From Alnus glutinosa (lineage: Eukaryota > Streptophyta > Magnoliopsida > Fagales > Betulaceae), in NCBI RefSeq assembly GCF_958979055.1, contig NC_084891.1, positions 30,190,001-30,254,000 on the forward strand: 64,000 nt of DNA. The letters are read 5' to 3'. This document shows, piece after piece, positions 35,753 through 48,300 of the stretch. Within the stretch, counting starts at the first letter, position 1, and each line of letters starts with the position of its first letter. Under the pieces are notes generated by a model. It did not search any database, was not told the origin of the DNA, and saw only the letters and a list, made by a program, of their open reading frames with translations. A program made the position numbers and the translations under genes.

Positions 35753-36806
35753 ATACTATCTCTCAATACATCATATTAACTAGGTATCGCTATAGAGGTT
35801 TGGTGAGGTATTCCGTAGATATATAAGCAATTCTTTCTTGCTCTTCACAGGATTTGTTTTCCTCATAGTTCTATTGAGTTAACTATAAGTGGCTTTTTTA
35901 TTTCACACACACACACCACAAAAATAGATTTGGTTTTCTGTTTAATTGCTTTTATTAAAGAACCAGAGACTTTTCGAGTGTTGCTTCCATATTAATATAA
36001 TAATAATAAATATGGTGATTTTTAGCTTAGTTTGCTTCTCTCTCTAGCTTGCTCGTTTCGCGCGTTACACGCTTCAAGTGTTGGATGACGACATGACGTC
36101 TTTTTTCGAGCAGCAGGACAAATGCTCCTCACTTCTCTCTCAGGTAAATTAACCTTCAGGTACTGCCCGTTTAGCCCCACGCAATGTTAAGAATTTTTTT
36201 ACAATTTTGACAAACGGCCATGGGTCTTTTAACAAGAGTTGATGGGGGCAATGTGAATGGGAGTGGTAATGTAGCATTACTTATTTCAAATTCACCGATT
36301 TGTTAAATAAAATAAAATAAAATTGTGTATGTTATCAATAATAGGTGGATCTTTTTGACATTTCATTCGAACAATCACCGACTTCAAAATCATCTTTTTT
36401 TTAAAAAAAAAAAAAAAAAAACTAGTATAGTCTCTTTCATTTGGTCGTAAGGTACCTAAATTTCAATGTTTTGAAAAGTCGATCTCCTCCACAGTCGAAT
36501 GTAAATTATAGAATTTCATCTGCCAATCAATCAAATATGGAATTGGATAAGGAAAATGGACACTTTGAACTTTGAAGCCTCGAACACAGTGAACCAATTG
36601 CCATCGAGCTTGAAGCAAATTGTTTGCCTTAAAAGTCTAACGAGACAAAGTAGTCTAAAAGCTACATTTTCTTCTTAGGGATAATAATTAAAAGCCGGTA
36701 CGAGAGAAAATAGTGAGAGAGATATTTTTGTCCTCCGCTTAACTTGGACAATCAAACCGCTGATTGGTTGCCATTTTATGCGTTCGAGCGGCATTTGAGG
36801 TATTAG

Positions 36807-37527
36807 AGCATTTGTAATTTACTGAAATTTTGACGAAAAATATCATTTTTGTTATTTTATCTACCTAATTTTTAAAAGCACTAAATACCAAAATTCATAA
36901 ATATTCTCTACTTCAAAATAAATACTATTTTTTATTATTCTTTCAACCAACCAATCAAAGACTAAATAAAAAAAAACCAACCAAAGACCCTTCTAGAATC
37001 CAGACTTCTACCAGACTCACCCTTAGACGACCAGCGGAGGCTCAACGACCGGCTTCTAGATCCACCGGTTGACGCTCGACGATCGGCTTCTCTGCTTCTA
37101 GATCAACCGGAACTAGCTTCTTTGACAACCGCCTTCTAGATCTACCGGTGGACGCTCGACGATCGGTTTCTCTGCTTCTAAATCCACCAAAACCGGCTTC
37201 TTCGATGACTGTCTTATACATCCACCAGTGGACACTCGACGGCCGGCTTCTCTACTTCTAGATCCACCGGGACTGGCTTTCCATGACGGTCGGCTTTTCC
37301 ACGACGGCCGGTGGAGGATGACTATCAACGACCTTCGCTGGCGAAAATATAATAAAAAATTGCAAAATAATAAGAGACGATCGATTTTGCCCTCGTCTCA
37401 TCAGACGAGGGATTTAGACAATCTGCAAATCTACTGTAGTAGTAGAGAGCTTGTTGCGGACGACATTTTAAGCAAAATCGTCTGATTTTGGTGATTTCGT
37501 CTGTTTAACGACTTCACTACAAATGCT
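36807..37527. mobile_element. Non-autonomous DNA element with AGCATTTGTA ends
   Basis: The left end reads AGCATTTGTAATTTACTG and the right end reads the inverse (CACTACAAATGCT), with ATTA next to both sides as a possible target duplication. This is compatible with a PIF/Harbinger-like element, but family assignment is tentative. The interior includes a GC-rich tandem repeat (37022-37325) unlike the AT-rich surroundings. No transposase was seen. Confidence 0.5.
37022..37325. repeat. GC-rich tandem repeat of about 90-100 bp, three copies
   Basis: Three diverged units of CTTCTAGATCCACCGGT, GACGCTCGACGATCGGCTTC and TCTGCTTCTAGATC follow each other, each ending in a CCGGxxCxxGCTTCTT segment, followed by part of a fourth. 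The composition contrasts with both flanks. Short open frames are produced by the repetition only. Confidence 0.75.
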
Positions 37528-37596
37528 ATTATGACTTTTAAAATCAACTTCTTTACAAATTAATATAACAGTTTATAATTGATGACAATAACGAAT

Positions 37597-38266
37597 TAAG
37601 GGTGTCTCTGAGATTGCGATTTTATAGACAATAAATTCGATTTTAAATCAAATTGCAAAATATAAATAATTTAAGAACTACGTTTTTAAAAATTGCGATT
37701 TAAAAATTCAGATTTTCTGTGTTTTTAAATAGCAGGTAAAAGGGTCTTTTTTTTTAAAACGTATAATTTTAAGTGCTAATTTACGATTTTAAAGGCCAAA
37801 CAACGATTTTGCCCAACGCTTAACTGTATTTTTAAATATTACTTTCTCAAGTTTCACTTTTTGAAATTGCAAACCAAATTGACCCTAAGGGTTCCTCCAA
37901 AATATAAATTGGTTAAAAAATAATTAGCCTTTAAATAATTATTTGATAATTCATATTTAACCAAATAATTAAGAACTTGTAATTAACAAATTAGTCATTA
38001 TAATTATTTCATTAAATCATAGACTAAACTTATAATTTAACTTGAGGGGGGCGGATTGTGTTGAAATTTTTTTAGGGGGCCAAAGGAAAAAAAAAAATAC
38101 TGACCTAAAAAATATATATATATATTAACAAATTTAAAGGCTAATTATTTTTTAACCAATTTATATTTTGGAGGAACCTTTTAGGCTCAGTTTGGGTTTG
38201 CGATTTCAAAATGTGCAATTAGAAAAAGTAATATTTTAAAATGTAGTTAAGCGTTGAGCAATAATA
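37597..38266. mobile_element. Composite fold-back built from hAT-like MITE copies
   Basis: A MITE-like copy spans about 37597-37891, with ends GGGTGTCTCTGAGATTGCG and its diverged inverse (TTGCAAACCAAATTGACCC). Its right end plus about 45 bp of flank (37805-37933) is repeated in inverted orientation at 38134-38266, giving arms of about 130 bp around a 200-bp spacer. The words TTTGCGATTTCAAAA and GTTAAGCGTTG are shared. The second copy appears truncated at its inner side or followed by unrelated AT-rich DNA. Confidence 0.55.
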
Positions 38267-39474
38267 AAACAACTCAATGTTTTATATTTCAACTGTGAAA
38301 TAATATGATTATTCAAATATGGTTTTTTTTTTTTGTAGTTTAAATTTGTGTTTTTTTTTAAAAAAAAAAAATTTATAAACTTTATTAATAAACTGATCAA
38401 ACGGGTCGGGTCAACCCCATTATTTAACAGGAATGTGTTAGGGTTTAAGAGTTTGACCATTTTATCTAAACGGGTCGGGTCCCTAGTTTACTTGTTTTGG
38501 TTCAATTTCTAAGTACGAAAACTTAAAAGAAAAAAAAATAACTCTACTAATTTTTTTTAATTTTTGCATTTTTTGTCAAGTTCTAATTCAATAAAAGAAA
38601 AAGGCTTTGTTTTTTTTTTTCTAAGATTTTTTTTAGTTTGGTGTTTACTTTTTAGACCGTGAGAGAAAGAGGGAGGTAATATGATTGTTTAGATTTAATT
38701 TTTAATGTTGAAAAAAAAAAAATTGTTCAAATATACGGGTAAAAAAGAGTTGACCCATGGGTCAAATAGATTAATCTTATATCGACACTTTTATTAAACA
38801 GGCCTAACGATTTAACCATTTTATGAGTCAAATCCTATTTCATCCATAATTTTTGGGTACAATAGGTCAGCGAGAAATGGTGGAGAGGGTCAGAATTCAC
38901 GTGGTTCACATGCGACCATGTACGAATTAAGTAATTGTGCAAAAAAAAAAAAAAAAAAAAAAGGTGTTTGGGATCTAAATCTGTGTGCGTAGAATGATCC
39001 TGACCGTTAAAATCATGCACGCATCTCTTTACGTACGTGGATGGTTGAACCAGCGATACCCGGTACGATGACGACATGAATGAGGGCATCTTTGAGTGGC
39101 TGGTGTTGGGACAATCACGAGAGCGATTGCCAACTGTTTAAACAAACAAACAAAACAAAAAAAAAAAAAAAAAAACAAAACATTTTGTACAATTCTCAAG
39201 CAAGTGGATGATGTCATGATGGCCTTTGCATCTCACGAGTGCTACGAGCCGTGTGGGAGTTTTTGTGTGGATGCATGTTTTATTTTTTTTCCCTTTTAAC
39301 CTTTTACTTAGGAATGTTGTTACCTTATCAAACAAATAAATAAAACCCTTAAAGTAAATTTTAAGAATTAAATTTAAATAAATTATGAACATACCATTGT
39401 GAATACTCTAACTAATTAAATGCCTAATGCTAAAGCGATCTTTTATAAACCAATCATGTTCCTATATGTGGTAG

Positions 39475-39521
39475 GCGGAACTAGTTATCCATAACATGCG
39501 GATAGCGGAACTAGTTATCCA
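39475..39521. repeat. Short direct repeat, 30-bp spacing
   Basis: GCGGAACTAGTTATCCA occurs at 39475-39491 and again at 39505-39521, with similar bases just before each copy. Small tandem duplication of unknown significance. Confidence 0.85.
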
Positions 39522-40325
39522 CGTGCCCATGTTACAGACTGGGCTTAGAAACAAAGAAACAAAGGATAATGATCGCCAAAAGAAAGAAGAGAGATACGGG
39601 GAAGAAAGGATTATGGGATGATGATGGGACTGCTCACTGATCGCGGAGTACGTGCGCTTGTACGGTTTACTCTCTCATAAAAGCTCTTAAATGCTTTGTA
39701 ATAAAACAGATAAACAAAAAAGAAAAGAAAAGAAAAGAAAAAAAAGTTCGTTTTTCAGTGAACCACAGACTTACAGCTGGCGTCACGCTGTGCTTCGTGT
39801 CCCGAGGACCCTACTCGCACTCGTGCCGCATCATAAGTGGCCACGTAGATGATACCAACAGCGTAGTGGCCCGCAGTACGCTGTGGACTTTCGATTGCTC
39901 AATTTATTTTCTGCCCTCTCTTATATAACATTTATAATTAAATTTGAACAGATGAAAAAATTACAATTATGTGTGGTAATTTAATTTTTTTTTCTTACAG
40001 TTAATTCCATTAGACTTTTTATATTATCTTTTGTTTTAGATAATAAAAAAGTATAATTTTTTACTTTACTTACTATTTTTACAAATTTTATATTCTATTA
40101 TATTTTCTTTAAAAATTCATCTTTTTTTTTTTAAAAAAAAAAACCACCAAAAAAGAATAGAAAAAAAATAATTGTAGTAAAAAAAGAGAGAGAAGATAAA
40201 TAAATTACTAAAAAAGTAATACAACAGGTATAGTATTAATCAAAAAGTGAAATATATGTTTTAGGTAAAGAGGAAACAAGTTGGTGTACCATCGTAATTT
40301 TTACCTCATATTATCATATTAATTA

Positions 40326-40512
40326 AAGAGTAATGATTCATTATTATCTAAATATATAATTTTTTGCCACCTTACCTATGTGGTAAGGTGGTCTCCCACT
40401 TTAATTTATTTTTAAAAAATAAAAAAAAAATCAAAAAATAGTGGGGACCACCTTACTATATAGATAAAATGATAAAAAATTATATATTTAAGTGGTAATA
40501 AATCATTACTCT
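40326..40512. mobile_element. Tourist-like MITE
   Basis: About 187 bp with inverted ends AGAGTAATGATT and AATCATTACTCT, an internal inverted pair (CCACCTTACC / GGTAAGGTGG near the left and GGGGACCACCTTAC at the right) and TTAATTA-type sequence on both sides as target duplication. A TTA/TAA target points to the PIF/Harbinger (Tourist) type. No coding capacity. Confidence 0.75.
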
Positions 40513-43500
40513 TAATTAAATATACATAATATAAAAATTTTAGAGCACCTATTAGAGATGCTCTTATATGTTATAAATCGTCTTTCCCATTTATTTACCC
40601 GATGCTTGAAGGCCTTGTGCACAATAAATTTGACATTCTATAATGAGGATGATTGATTAAGAAAGATATTTAGGCTAGCTAAAATAATTCAAATCTTGTT
40701 TTGACTGGTCAAGATGTTGGAATTTGACTAAAATAAAATACATCTGATTCATCAAAATGTTGAAATATTAAGTTGTTACTATAACGACTCAAGAAAAAAA
40801 ATATACTAGTCATATATGTGTTATTTTTTCAAAATAATTAGTTAATTTGAAGTTTTTCTAAAATTTTTTATAAAGTTCAGTTTCACCCAATAACTAAGTA
40901 ATGTAAAACTTCGCACTAATAAATATTTTTATAAATTACTTATTCTACGTGAGTTATTCATCTCTTTTCGATATGAGACTGCAGTGTTAGTATTATCAAA
41001 TTTTACTTACCAAATGGGAAATAAAAGCGTTAAAAAGCCATTAAAAATTATAAAGACTAACGTGTGAGTTTGTTATAAAAAAGTTGTAGTAGCTTTATAA
41101 AAAATGTTACTTCAAATAAATGTTATAAAAAAAAAAAAAAAAAAAAGGAAAATCATACTGATTTTCAACGGAGAGGATTTATATCAACGGATCGGATCAA
41201 CTTTGAAGTCTTTTAATTGATTTTTATTTATATTTGAAAAAGATAAAAAAGAAAAAGAAAAAAAACTTAATGAAAAAACGTTGAGAAAGAATTCCGGGTA
41301 AGTTCATCCCTCCATTTCTGACAATTCCATCACACCAACTCCAAGAAGTCAAGGAGAATGAGGACAGGACCATCTTCCGATTTTGCCCTGACAAAAAAGT
41401 AGGGGGTAGAGGAAGGGGTTATTAAACTGGGCCTAAACCAATTAATTCCCATTAATTTACATTGGCAGCAAACAAAGGAGTAGAGCCGTAGAGGAGTAGA
41501 GGACCACTTGGTCCACTTCCAAGTTGAAAGAGGCTTTCTTTATTTATTTGTTTAATTAAAAGGAGAAAATAATAAAGAACTAAAAGTAGTAACGTACAAT
41601 AATAAGAGCTTATCGGAAAGAAAATAAAAGAAAAAAAAGTACGAAACCTAACCTACAATCCTTAGGCCCAGAATGGGAACGTACAAGATTGCACAGTGAA
41701 TGAATGAATGGGTTGGCAATTGGAAGAAGTCATAGCATCTGACCAGATGCATCGTACTTGAAATACAGCTGGTTCCCACACATTTGTGTGCCCTCCGTAC
41801 GATCTCTTGCGCTTTCCTTTTAGTGTACCAGATTCATTCACGCACGTATTACCCCGCACGCGCGCGGTATATGTTATTTATCATTTTTCTTTTCTTCTTG
41901 GTTGATGTCCATTTACTTCTGATTAATTTTAATTTAAATAATAATTCAATCAAAAATTGATAATGCCGCATCGACAGAAAATAATAAGAAATAAGAAAAA
42001 TACAAGAGAATGCAAATAGCATTTTTATATTTTATATTAATTAACGTAATATATTGTAATTAGTTTTTTTTTTAATGTAATTCACTTTAAAAAATAAAAG
42101 TCATAAAATTTCATTTGTCTATTAATATATGAGAAATATATTTTTTATTTTTTTATAGAATCACATATAACTCTATTAATATTATTAAAAAAACATTTGA
42201 TGCATCTCACAATTTCAAAAAGATCCATAACAATATTTTAGATTGAATTAGAAAAATTTAATTGAACTCAATTTTTTCTTTTTTTTTTAAAAAAAAAATA
42301 AAAAATAAACGATTTGTCTCCAACATTTACATGCAATATAGATAAATAAAGAGAAATAATTTTCTTACATCCGTCTGTTGTACATTTTTTATATAACTTT
42401 TTTCAAAAAAATTAACTTTTGAATTTGTAAGTCTACATGTAAGTCTTACGATTTAATAATTAATTTTAAAAAATATATATATAAGATATAAATATAACAT
42501 ATCTTATAAATAAATTGCACCGGATCGAAATCGGACCCATCCAAAACCTAATTACAACTGTAGATGGAGAAGAGAAGGTTGTGGATAAATTCATTGCGAA
42601 TGGGAATGCAAGCACGCAAGCGTTGTGTTGTGTTGTGTTGTGTGCAAGTCTCCGAAATTGGGCGGCATTTACGTGACGCGGACGACACCAGAGGAACGCG
42701 GTTTCTACTTTTGTACCGATGCCCAATTGCCCATATTGAAAGAAGGAAGGAAAAAACAGGGCCAAGTACTATTTAACCGTGACATCGACCAACTTTGTCC
42801 TTCTTTTCGCGCCTTCTGCTGGATTACCAAACTGCCCATTTCTTCTCTTTCCTTGAAATTCCGTGATTTCATTTTCACATTGCGTTCTGTTGACCTGCTG
42901 CTTTTTTACTGGATGACAAAAGCTTCTACCTTCTGCTAGACCGAAAGGTAGAAAAAAACGAAATGGCAAAATTAATCCTATATATCTCGCTTTTTTAATA
43001 AAGTTTGAATCAACTTGTGCCCCCACTAATATAAGATAGACGAATAGTAGTCTTAGCACAGGCCTTTGCCCCATTGGTTGATCTAAAGAAATATTTATAT
43101 AGTGTGCAGGTGGGAACAACGCGCGGTCCGGTGGCCTGAAAAACAATACGAAGAATCTGTACGACAACGGCAATATAGTCATTTTCTATTTAAATCTGTA
43201 CGATAACGATAATGATAATGATAATATAATAATAATTTTACATTCACGCTGCACGCTTACTTAGTTAATTGGATCTTGATCAAGAAACAAAACTCTCTTC
43301 TCTATGGTCAGCAGATAGTTATTTCGTAAAGAAAGAAAGAAAGTTAGCTCGCACAAGTCAAACCGTAATGGATTAAATGGTATTAACTTGGTATCACGTT
43401 TAAGCATATAATTAAATAGTATTAAAATATTTAGATAAATAGAGAACCCAACAATTTTGTTATTTGAATTACGTACTTTCAAACTATAAATAAAAACCTA

Positions 43501-44055
43501 ACAAAAGAAAAGAGTCGAATAAAGATTTGGTGGATCAGTTTAGTCATTAGAAAAATTTACCAGAATTTTATGAAAACTTGTGTTGTAAAAAGTGTTTTGC
43601 CGTCGCTGAGCAAGCGAAATGGTCCAAATTCTTGCATTCATTGCTGTATAAGCAAGAGATGAACAACCGGGGGGGCATGTACAAACAATAACCAATTAAG
43701 TTTAATCATCAAATTAGAACATAGGATAATATGCCCACAGTTCAAGGCATATAGCAAGATACCAAAACCTGCATGCTAAGAAAAGATAGGTATTGGATTT
43801 GGAAGAATGTTTGGGGAATGAGCTTCTTTCTTTCTTTTTTTTTTTTTTTTTTTTTTTTTTTGGAAGGGATGAGCTTTTTCTTCTTGTTACACCTAAGAAT
43901 ATATAATTAGCTGCCGAACTGAGTTTAGATTATCCGAATAATGTTAGCGCTCTAGGTGCCTAAATGGAACATAATCATATTATTTTCATTTGTTTTTTTT
44001 TCTTAAAAAAAGAAAGATATTATGACATGTATGTGACGTATGTCACGGAAGCCTA

Positions 44056-44059
<4 letters not shown>

Positions 44060-44086
<27 letters not shown>
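44060..44086. repeat. (AT)n microsatellite
   Basis: Uninterrupted AT dinucleotide run of about 27 bp in intergenic DNA upstream of SPL14. Confidence 0.9.
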
Positions 44087-44090
<4 letters not shown>

Positions 44091-44971
44091 TGTTATGTTA
44101 TTTATAAATTTTAAATGATCTCAATGTACGTAATATGGTTAGTCAGTTAGTGTAGAAATGAGATAAGTCTCTGTTTAGCTTGAAATTCTCTTCAATTACC
44201 ACGTAATTTACGTGATAAACGTAAAAGAATGGTAATAAAAATGAGAAATAGCCGGAGCATTATAGTCATAGATGTGGCAGCGGCGGATATTTTCAGAACT
44301 CCTAGTACTAAAGTCGTATGTTGTGGCCATAAGATGGTGGTGTGGGCGTGCGATGTGTGCCGGACGGAAAGCGATAGGGTCGCAAAATTTGTCGGAGGCG
44401 AAGCCAAACAGTTTCCATACGGAGCGCAGTAAAGTGTAACTATCGTCGAAACCTGTTGTTGTTAACGCCTTGTTAAACAAAAGAAAAAGAAGACTATTTC
44501 ATTTTTGTTTTCCAAAACCAAAAGCAAAGTTTAATAAGGAAAAGTCACAGATTCTTCGTTGGTCCTTGGGCGGCCCCTACTAAAACCCCAATCTTGCTTT
44601 AATTTACGGTTTCTGCCAACACCGAAAGAAAAGAGTTTTTTCTTTGAAGGTGAAGACAGGGAAAATTTTTTTTTTAAAAAAAAAAAAAAAAAAAAGTTGG
44701 AACACAAAAGTAAAACATAGTTGCGGAGAGGCTGACTTGTGCGGTTTTAGGTTCCTAGATCGGTTCAGTTGGTCTTCGATCGAAGGGTCTTGGGTTTGGC
44801 TGAGCGTCAGTCCTGGATTTTTTAGATTCGGATGATTACTGGTTTTTGGGTTCAGAATTTGTATCCGTTTTTTATTTTTACTTTTTTTGTTCAGTTTCAA
44901 ATCTGAAAACTTCAGATCTGAGTTGAAGTAAAGGCCTGGTTTTTGGGTGTTGTTAGATTCCGGCGGAGTAC

Positions 44972-44998
44972 ATGGGGCTGCACTTGACAATTCCGTGA
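44972..44998 (+). other. Eight-codon upstream ORF in SPL14 leader
   Basis: ATG at 44972 opens a frame MGLHLTIP that ends in TGA at 44996-44998, two bases before a strong splice donor (GTATGT at 45001). If this leader exon is transcribed as inferred, the uORF precedes the main start. Function not known. Confidence 0.4.
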
Positions 44999-45000
44999 AG

Positions 45001-45336
45001 GTATGTATTTGACTATAAGTTTATATCTATTTATGTATTTCTATTATTTGTTGCATCTCTAATGGTTAGGTTTTGCTATATATTCGCATCGCCTATAATA
45101 TATACTCTTCAAGGACTTAAATCTTTGTGTGACCATGTTAATTGCCGTGAAATGGAAATGTGAAGTCGAAAAGCTTTGGTCTTTGTTATCTCCGTTGGAT
45201 ATTTTCCGTCGGTTTTTGATATTTTTATTTTCCTTTTTTTGGGGGTATGGGCTTGGATTGCCTTGACAAGAACAAAATACTTGTAGCTGGAGTATCGGAA
45301 GTCTTATCTGTTATGCCACTCTTTCCCTTTATGCAG
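45001..45336 (+). other. Inferred 5' UTR intron of SPL14
   Basis: GAAG/GTATGT at 45000/45001 and a pyrimidine-rich TTATGCAG at 45336 bound a 336-bp intron in front of the coding exon. The leader exon before it is GC-richer and free of long frames. Leader introns are common in large SPL genes; here it is inferred from splice motifs only. Confidence 0.5.
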
Positions 45337-45382
45337 ATATATCTGAGGTCTGTGGAGGGATTCTTGAGACGACAAGAGAGAA

Positions 45383-48300
45383 ATGGAGGAGGCAGGTACA
45401 CAGGTGGCTCCTCCCATATTCATCCACCAGCAGACACTGTCGAGTCGGTTTTCGATGGCCAAGAAGCGTGATCTGCCTAACTTTCAGGGACAGGCGCAGC
45501 GGTTGATGACACCAACCCCCGGCCTTCAGTACCCTGTAATGGACACCTGGAACCATAAGGGTTGGGATTGGGACAACGTCAGATTCGTCGCCAAACCAGT
45601 CGACCTGATGTTGGGTACTCCAGCAACGGTAGCAGCGGAGCAGAATAGGAAAGAGAACCATATGGGTGTGTCTGGGTACGACGAAGAGGACGACAGGCTT
45701 CGGCTCAATCTTGGGGGCGGCTTGAAGTCTGTGGAGGAGCTGGAGCCGGAGCCGGAGCCGGAGCCGGAGCAACCGTCGAGGCCCAGCAAAAGGGTCAGGT
45801 CCGGATCTCCCGGTGGTGGCAACTATCCCATGTGCCAGGTAGATAACTGCAAGGAGGATCTGTCGAATGCAAAAGACTATCACCGCAGACACAAAGTGTG
45901 CGAGCTTCACAGCAAATCTAGTAAAGCCCTTGTCGCCAACCAGATGCAGAGGTTTTGCCAGCAGTGCAGCAGGTTGCCCTTAGTTTTTCTGTTTGTGTCC
46001 TAGAACTCTTTTGGGCTTTTTTTGAATTTGTTACAACATTACTCATCAATATCTTGGTTGGCCTTTTGCCAGGTTTCATCCCCTTTCGGAGTTTGATGAG
46101 GGTAAGAGGAGTTGCAGGCGTAGACTTGCGGGGCATAACCGCCGAAGAAGAAAAGCCCAACCGGAGGATGTTACCTCACGGCTTTTACTCACTGGAAACC
46201 GGGATAACACTGCTGCCACTGCAAATTTGGATATCGTCAATTTGTTGACTGCTATAGCTCGTACACAAGGTAAACGAGACTGGCTAAAGTGTAAGTTTGG
46301 CTTTGCTCTTGCACACTTGACATTTTGCTAATTTTATCATTTATTCAAAATCATAGGAAAAAATGAGGACAAAAATATCAATTGCTCGTCAGTACCGGAA
46401 AAAGAGCAGCTCATTCAGATTCTTAGTAAGATAAACTCACTACCTTTGCCGGTGGACCTTGCCGAGAAGTTGCCCAATTTAGGAGGAGGTTTGAATAGGA
46501 AAGTCCCAGATCATACTTCTTCGGAACAACAAATCAAATTGAATGGAAACACGCCTTCTCCTTCAACAGTGGACTTGCTTGCTGTTCTTTCATCTACTCT
46601 AGCTACATCTACTCCTGATGCTCTCACAATACTATCTCAAAAGAGCAGCCAGAGCAGTGACAGTGAGAAAACTAAGGTGACCTGCCCTGACCAAGTTTCT
46701 GGTCCCAATTTGCATAGGAGACCTCCCGTAGAGTTTCCATCAATTGGAGGTGAGAGAAGTAGTAGCAGTTACCAGTCTCCTATGGAAGATTCTGATTGCC
46801 AGGTTCTAGAAACCCATGTTAAGTTACCCTTACAGCTATTTGGCTCCTCTCCTGGGGATGACAGCCCTCCAAATCTGGCATCTTCAAGGAAGTATTTCTC
46901 ATCTGACAGCAGTAATCCGGTTGAAGAGAGGTCTCCTTCGTCTTCTCTACCTGCTGTTCAAAAGCTGTTCCCGACACAGAGCAAAACAGAACCTATGAAG
47001 CCTGAAAAAATGTCAATCAGTAGAGAGTTTAATGCAAATGTCTTAGCTAGCAGAACCCATGATTGTAACAGGCCTTTTGATCTTTTCAGAGGATCAAATA
47101 CAGGAGCTGAACCTGGTTCGTTTCAAAGTTTTCCCTATCAAGCTGGGTATACTTCTTCTGGATCTGATCATTCACCTTCTAGTCTGAATTCTGATGCGCA
47201 GGTAGCTTGGCACTGCATGCTATTCTTTTTTGTTCTTTTTTTTGGGGGGGGTTGTATTCTGAAATTTTATATGGGAATAGACTAATTGTGTGGTTCCTCC
47301 CAACAGGATCGCACTGGTCGAATAATTTTTAAACTATTTGACAAGGATCCCAGTCATTTTCCAGGGACGCTGCGGACACAGGTAAAGAATTTATGGTTTA
47401 TCTTTTCACCTTTTTATTTTGTTATTTTGAGTGGCATGGAGATCTAATGATATTTTTGGCAACTTTTAATAGGCTAAATGACTTTTCTTGTTTAGATATA
47501 CAGTTGGCTTGCGAACCGTCCATCAGAAATGGAGAGCTACATTAGACCTGGTTGTGTGGTTCTATCAGTTTATGTGTCCATGTCATCTGCTGCCTGGGAA
47601 CAAGTGAGTAAACTGCTGTAATGCAGGTTAGCAGCGTTTATCTAGCCACTGTGCTGACCACTTGCAGGGTGTATGTGTTCTTTGCAGCTTGAACAAAACC
47701 TTCTTGAGCGGATCAATGGTTTGGTTCAATCTCCAGATTCTGATTTTTGGCGAAGTGGGAGGTTTCTAGTTCACACAGGCAAGCAATTAGCTTCACATAA
47801 AGATGGTGAGTACTAATAGAGTTCATGGGTTAAATTCTTTCTAAGTTATAGACTGTTTATATTTTTTCAATAAGTGTGTATACTTATTGTGTACTTAAAG
47901 GCGCCTTTACGCTTTAAATGATACTTTCCGATTACGTAATAAAAAAAAACCTTTTCGATAAATGTTTACTTTCTTGTGCTGTGATGTTATACAATCCAGA
48001 TATTTTATCAGAAGAAAAGGATTTTATTCCATACACATCAACATAAAAGAGAAGATGGTTTTACTTTTGGATGGCTCATAGTAGAAAATTTGTATTATTT
48101 CTCTTTGATTATAACTTCTTGATCTTTATATTGTTCTTCAGGAAAGATCCGTCTATGCAAATCCTGGAGTTCATGGAGTTCCCCAGAGTTGATTTTGGTG
48201 TCCCCTTTTGCCGTCGTGGGTGGACAAGAAACATCTTTTCTATTGAAGGGTAGAAATCTGTCTATTCCTGGCACCAGGTAAGTACAATGTGCTTGTTATG

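Larger units (their letters stand above)
35753..44700. other. 9-kb gene-free interval between PPI-like gene and SPL14
   Basis: No convincing gene. Contents in order: PPI-like 3' flank, a 721-bp DNA element with internal tandem repeats (36807-37527), a composite fold-back (37597-38266), a 30-bp-spaced direct repeat (39475-39521), a Tourist-like MITE (40326-40512), AT-rich DNA with homopolymers (a 35-T run around 43827-43861), an (AT)n run (44060-44086) and the SPL14 promoter. Two GC-richer stretches (39760-39900 and 42560-42800) contain only short unrecognised frames. Confidence 0.55.

Noticed and set aside
42564-42939. Overlapping plus-strand frames with VVCKSPKLGGIYVT
   Set aside because: Briefly looked like a zinc-finger or enzyme fragment, but no recognisable domain, splice sites or conserved motif could be found.
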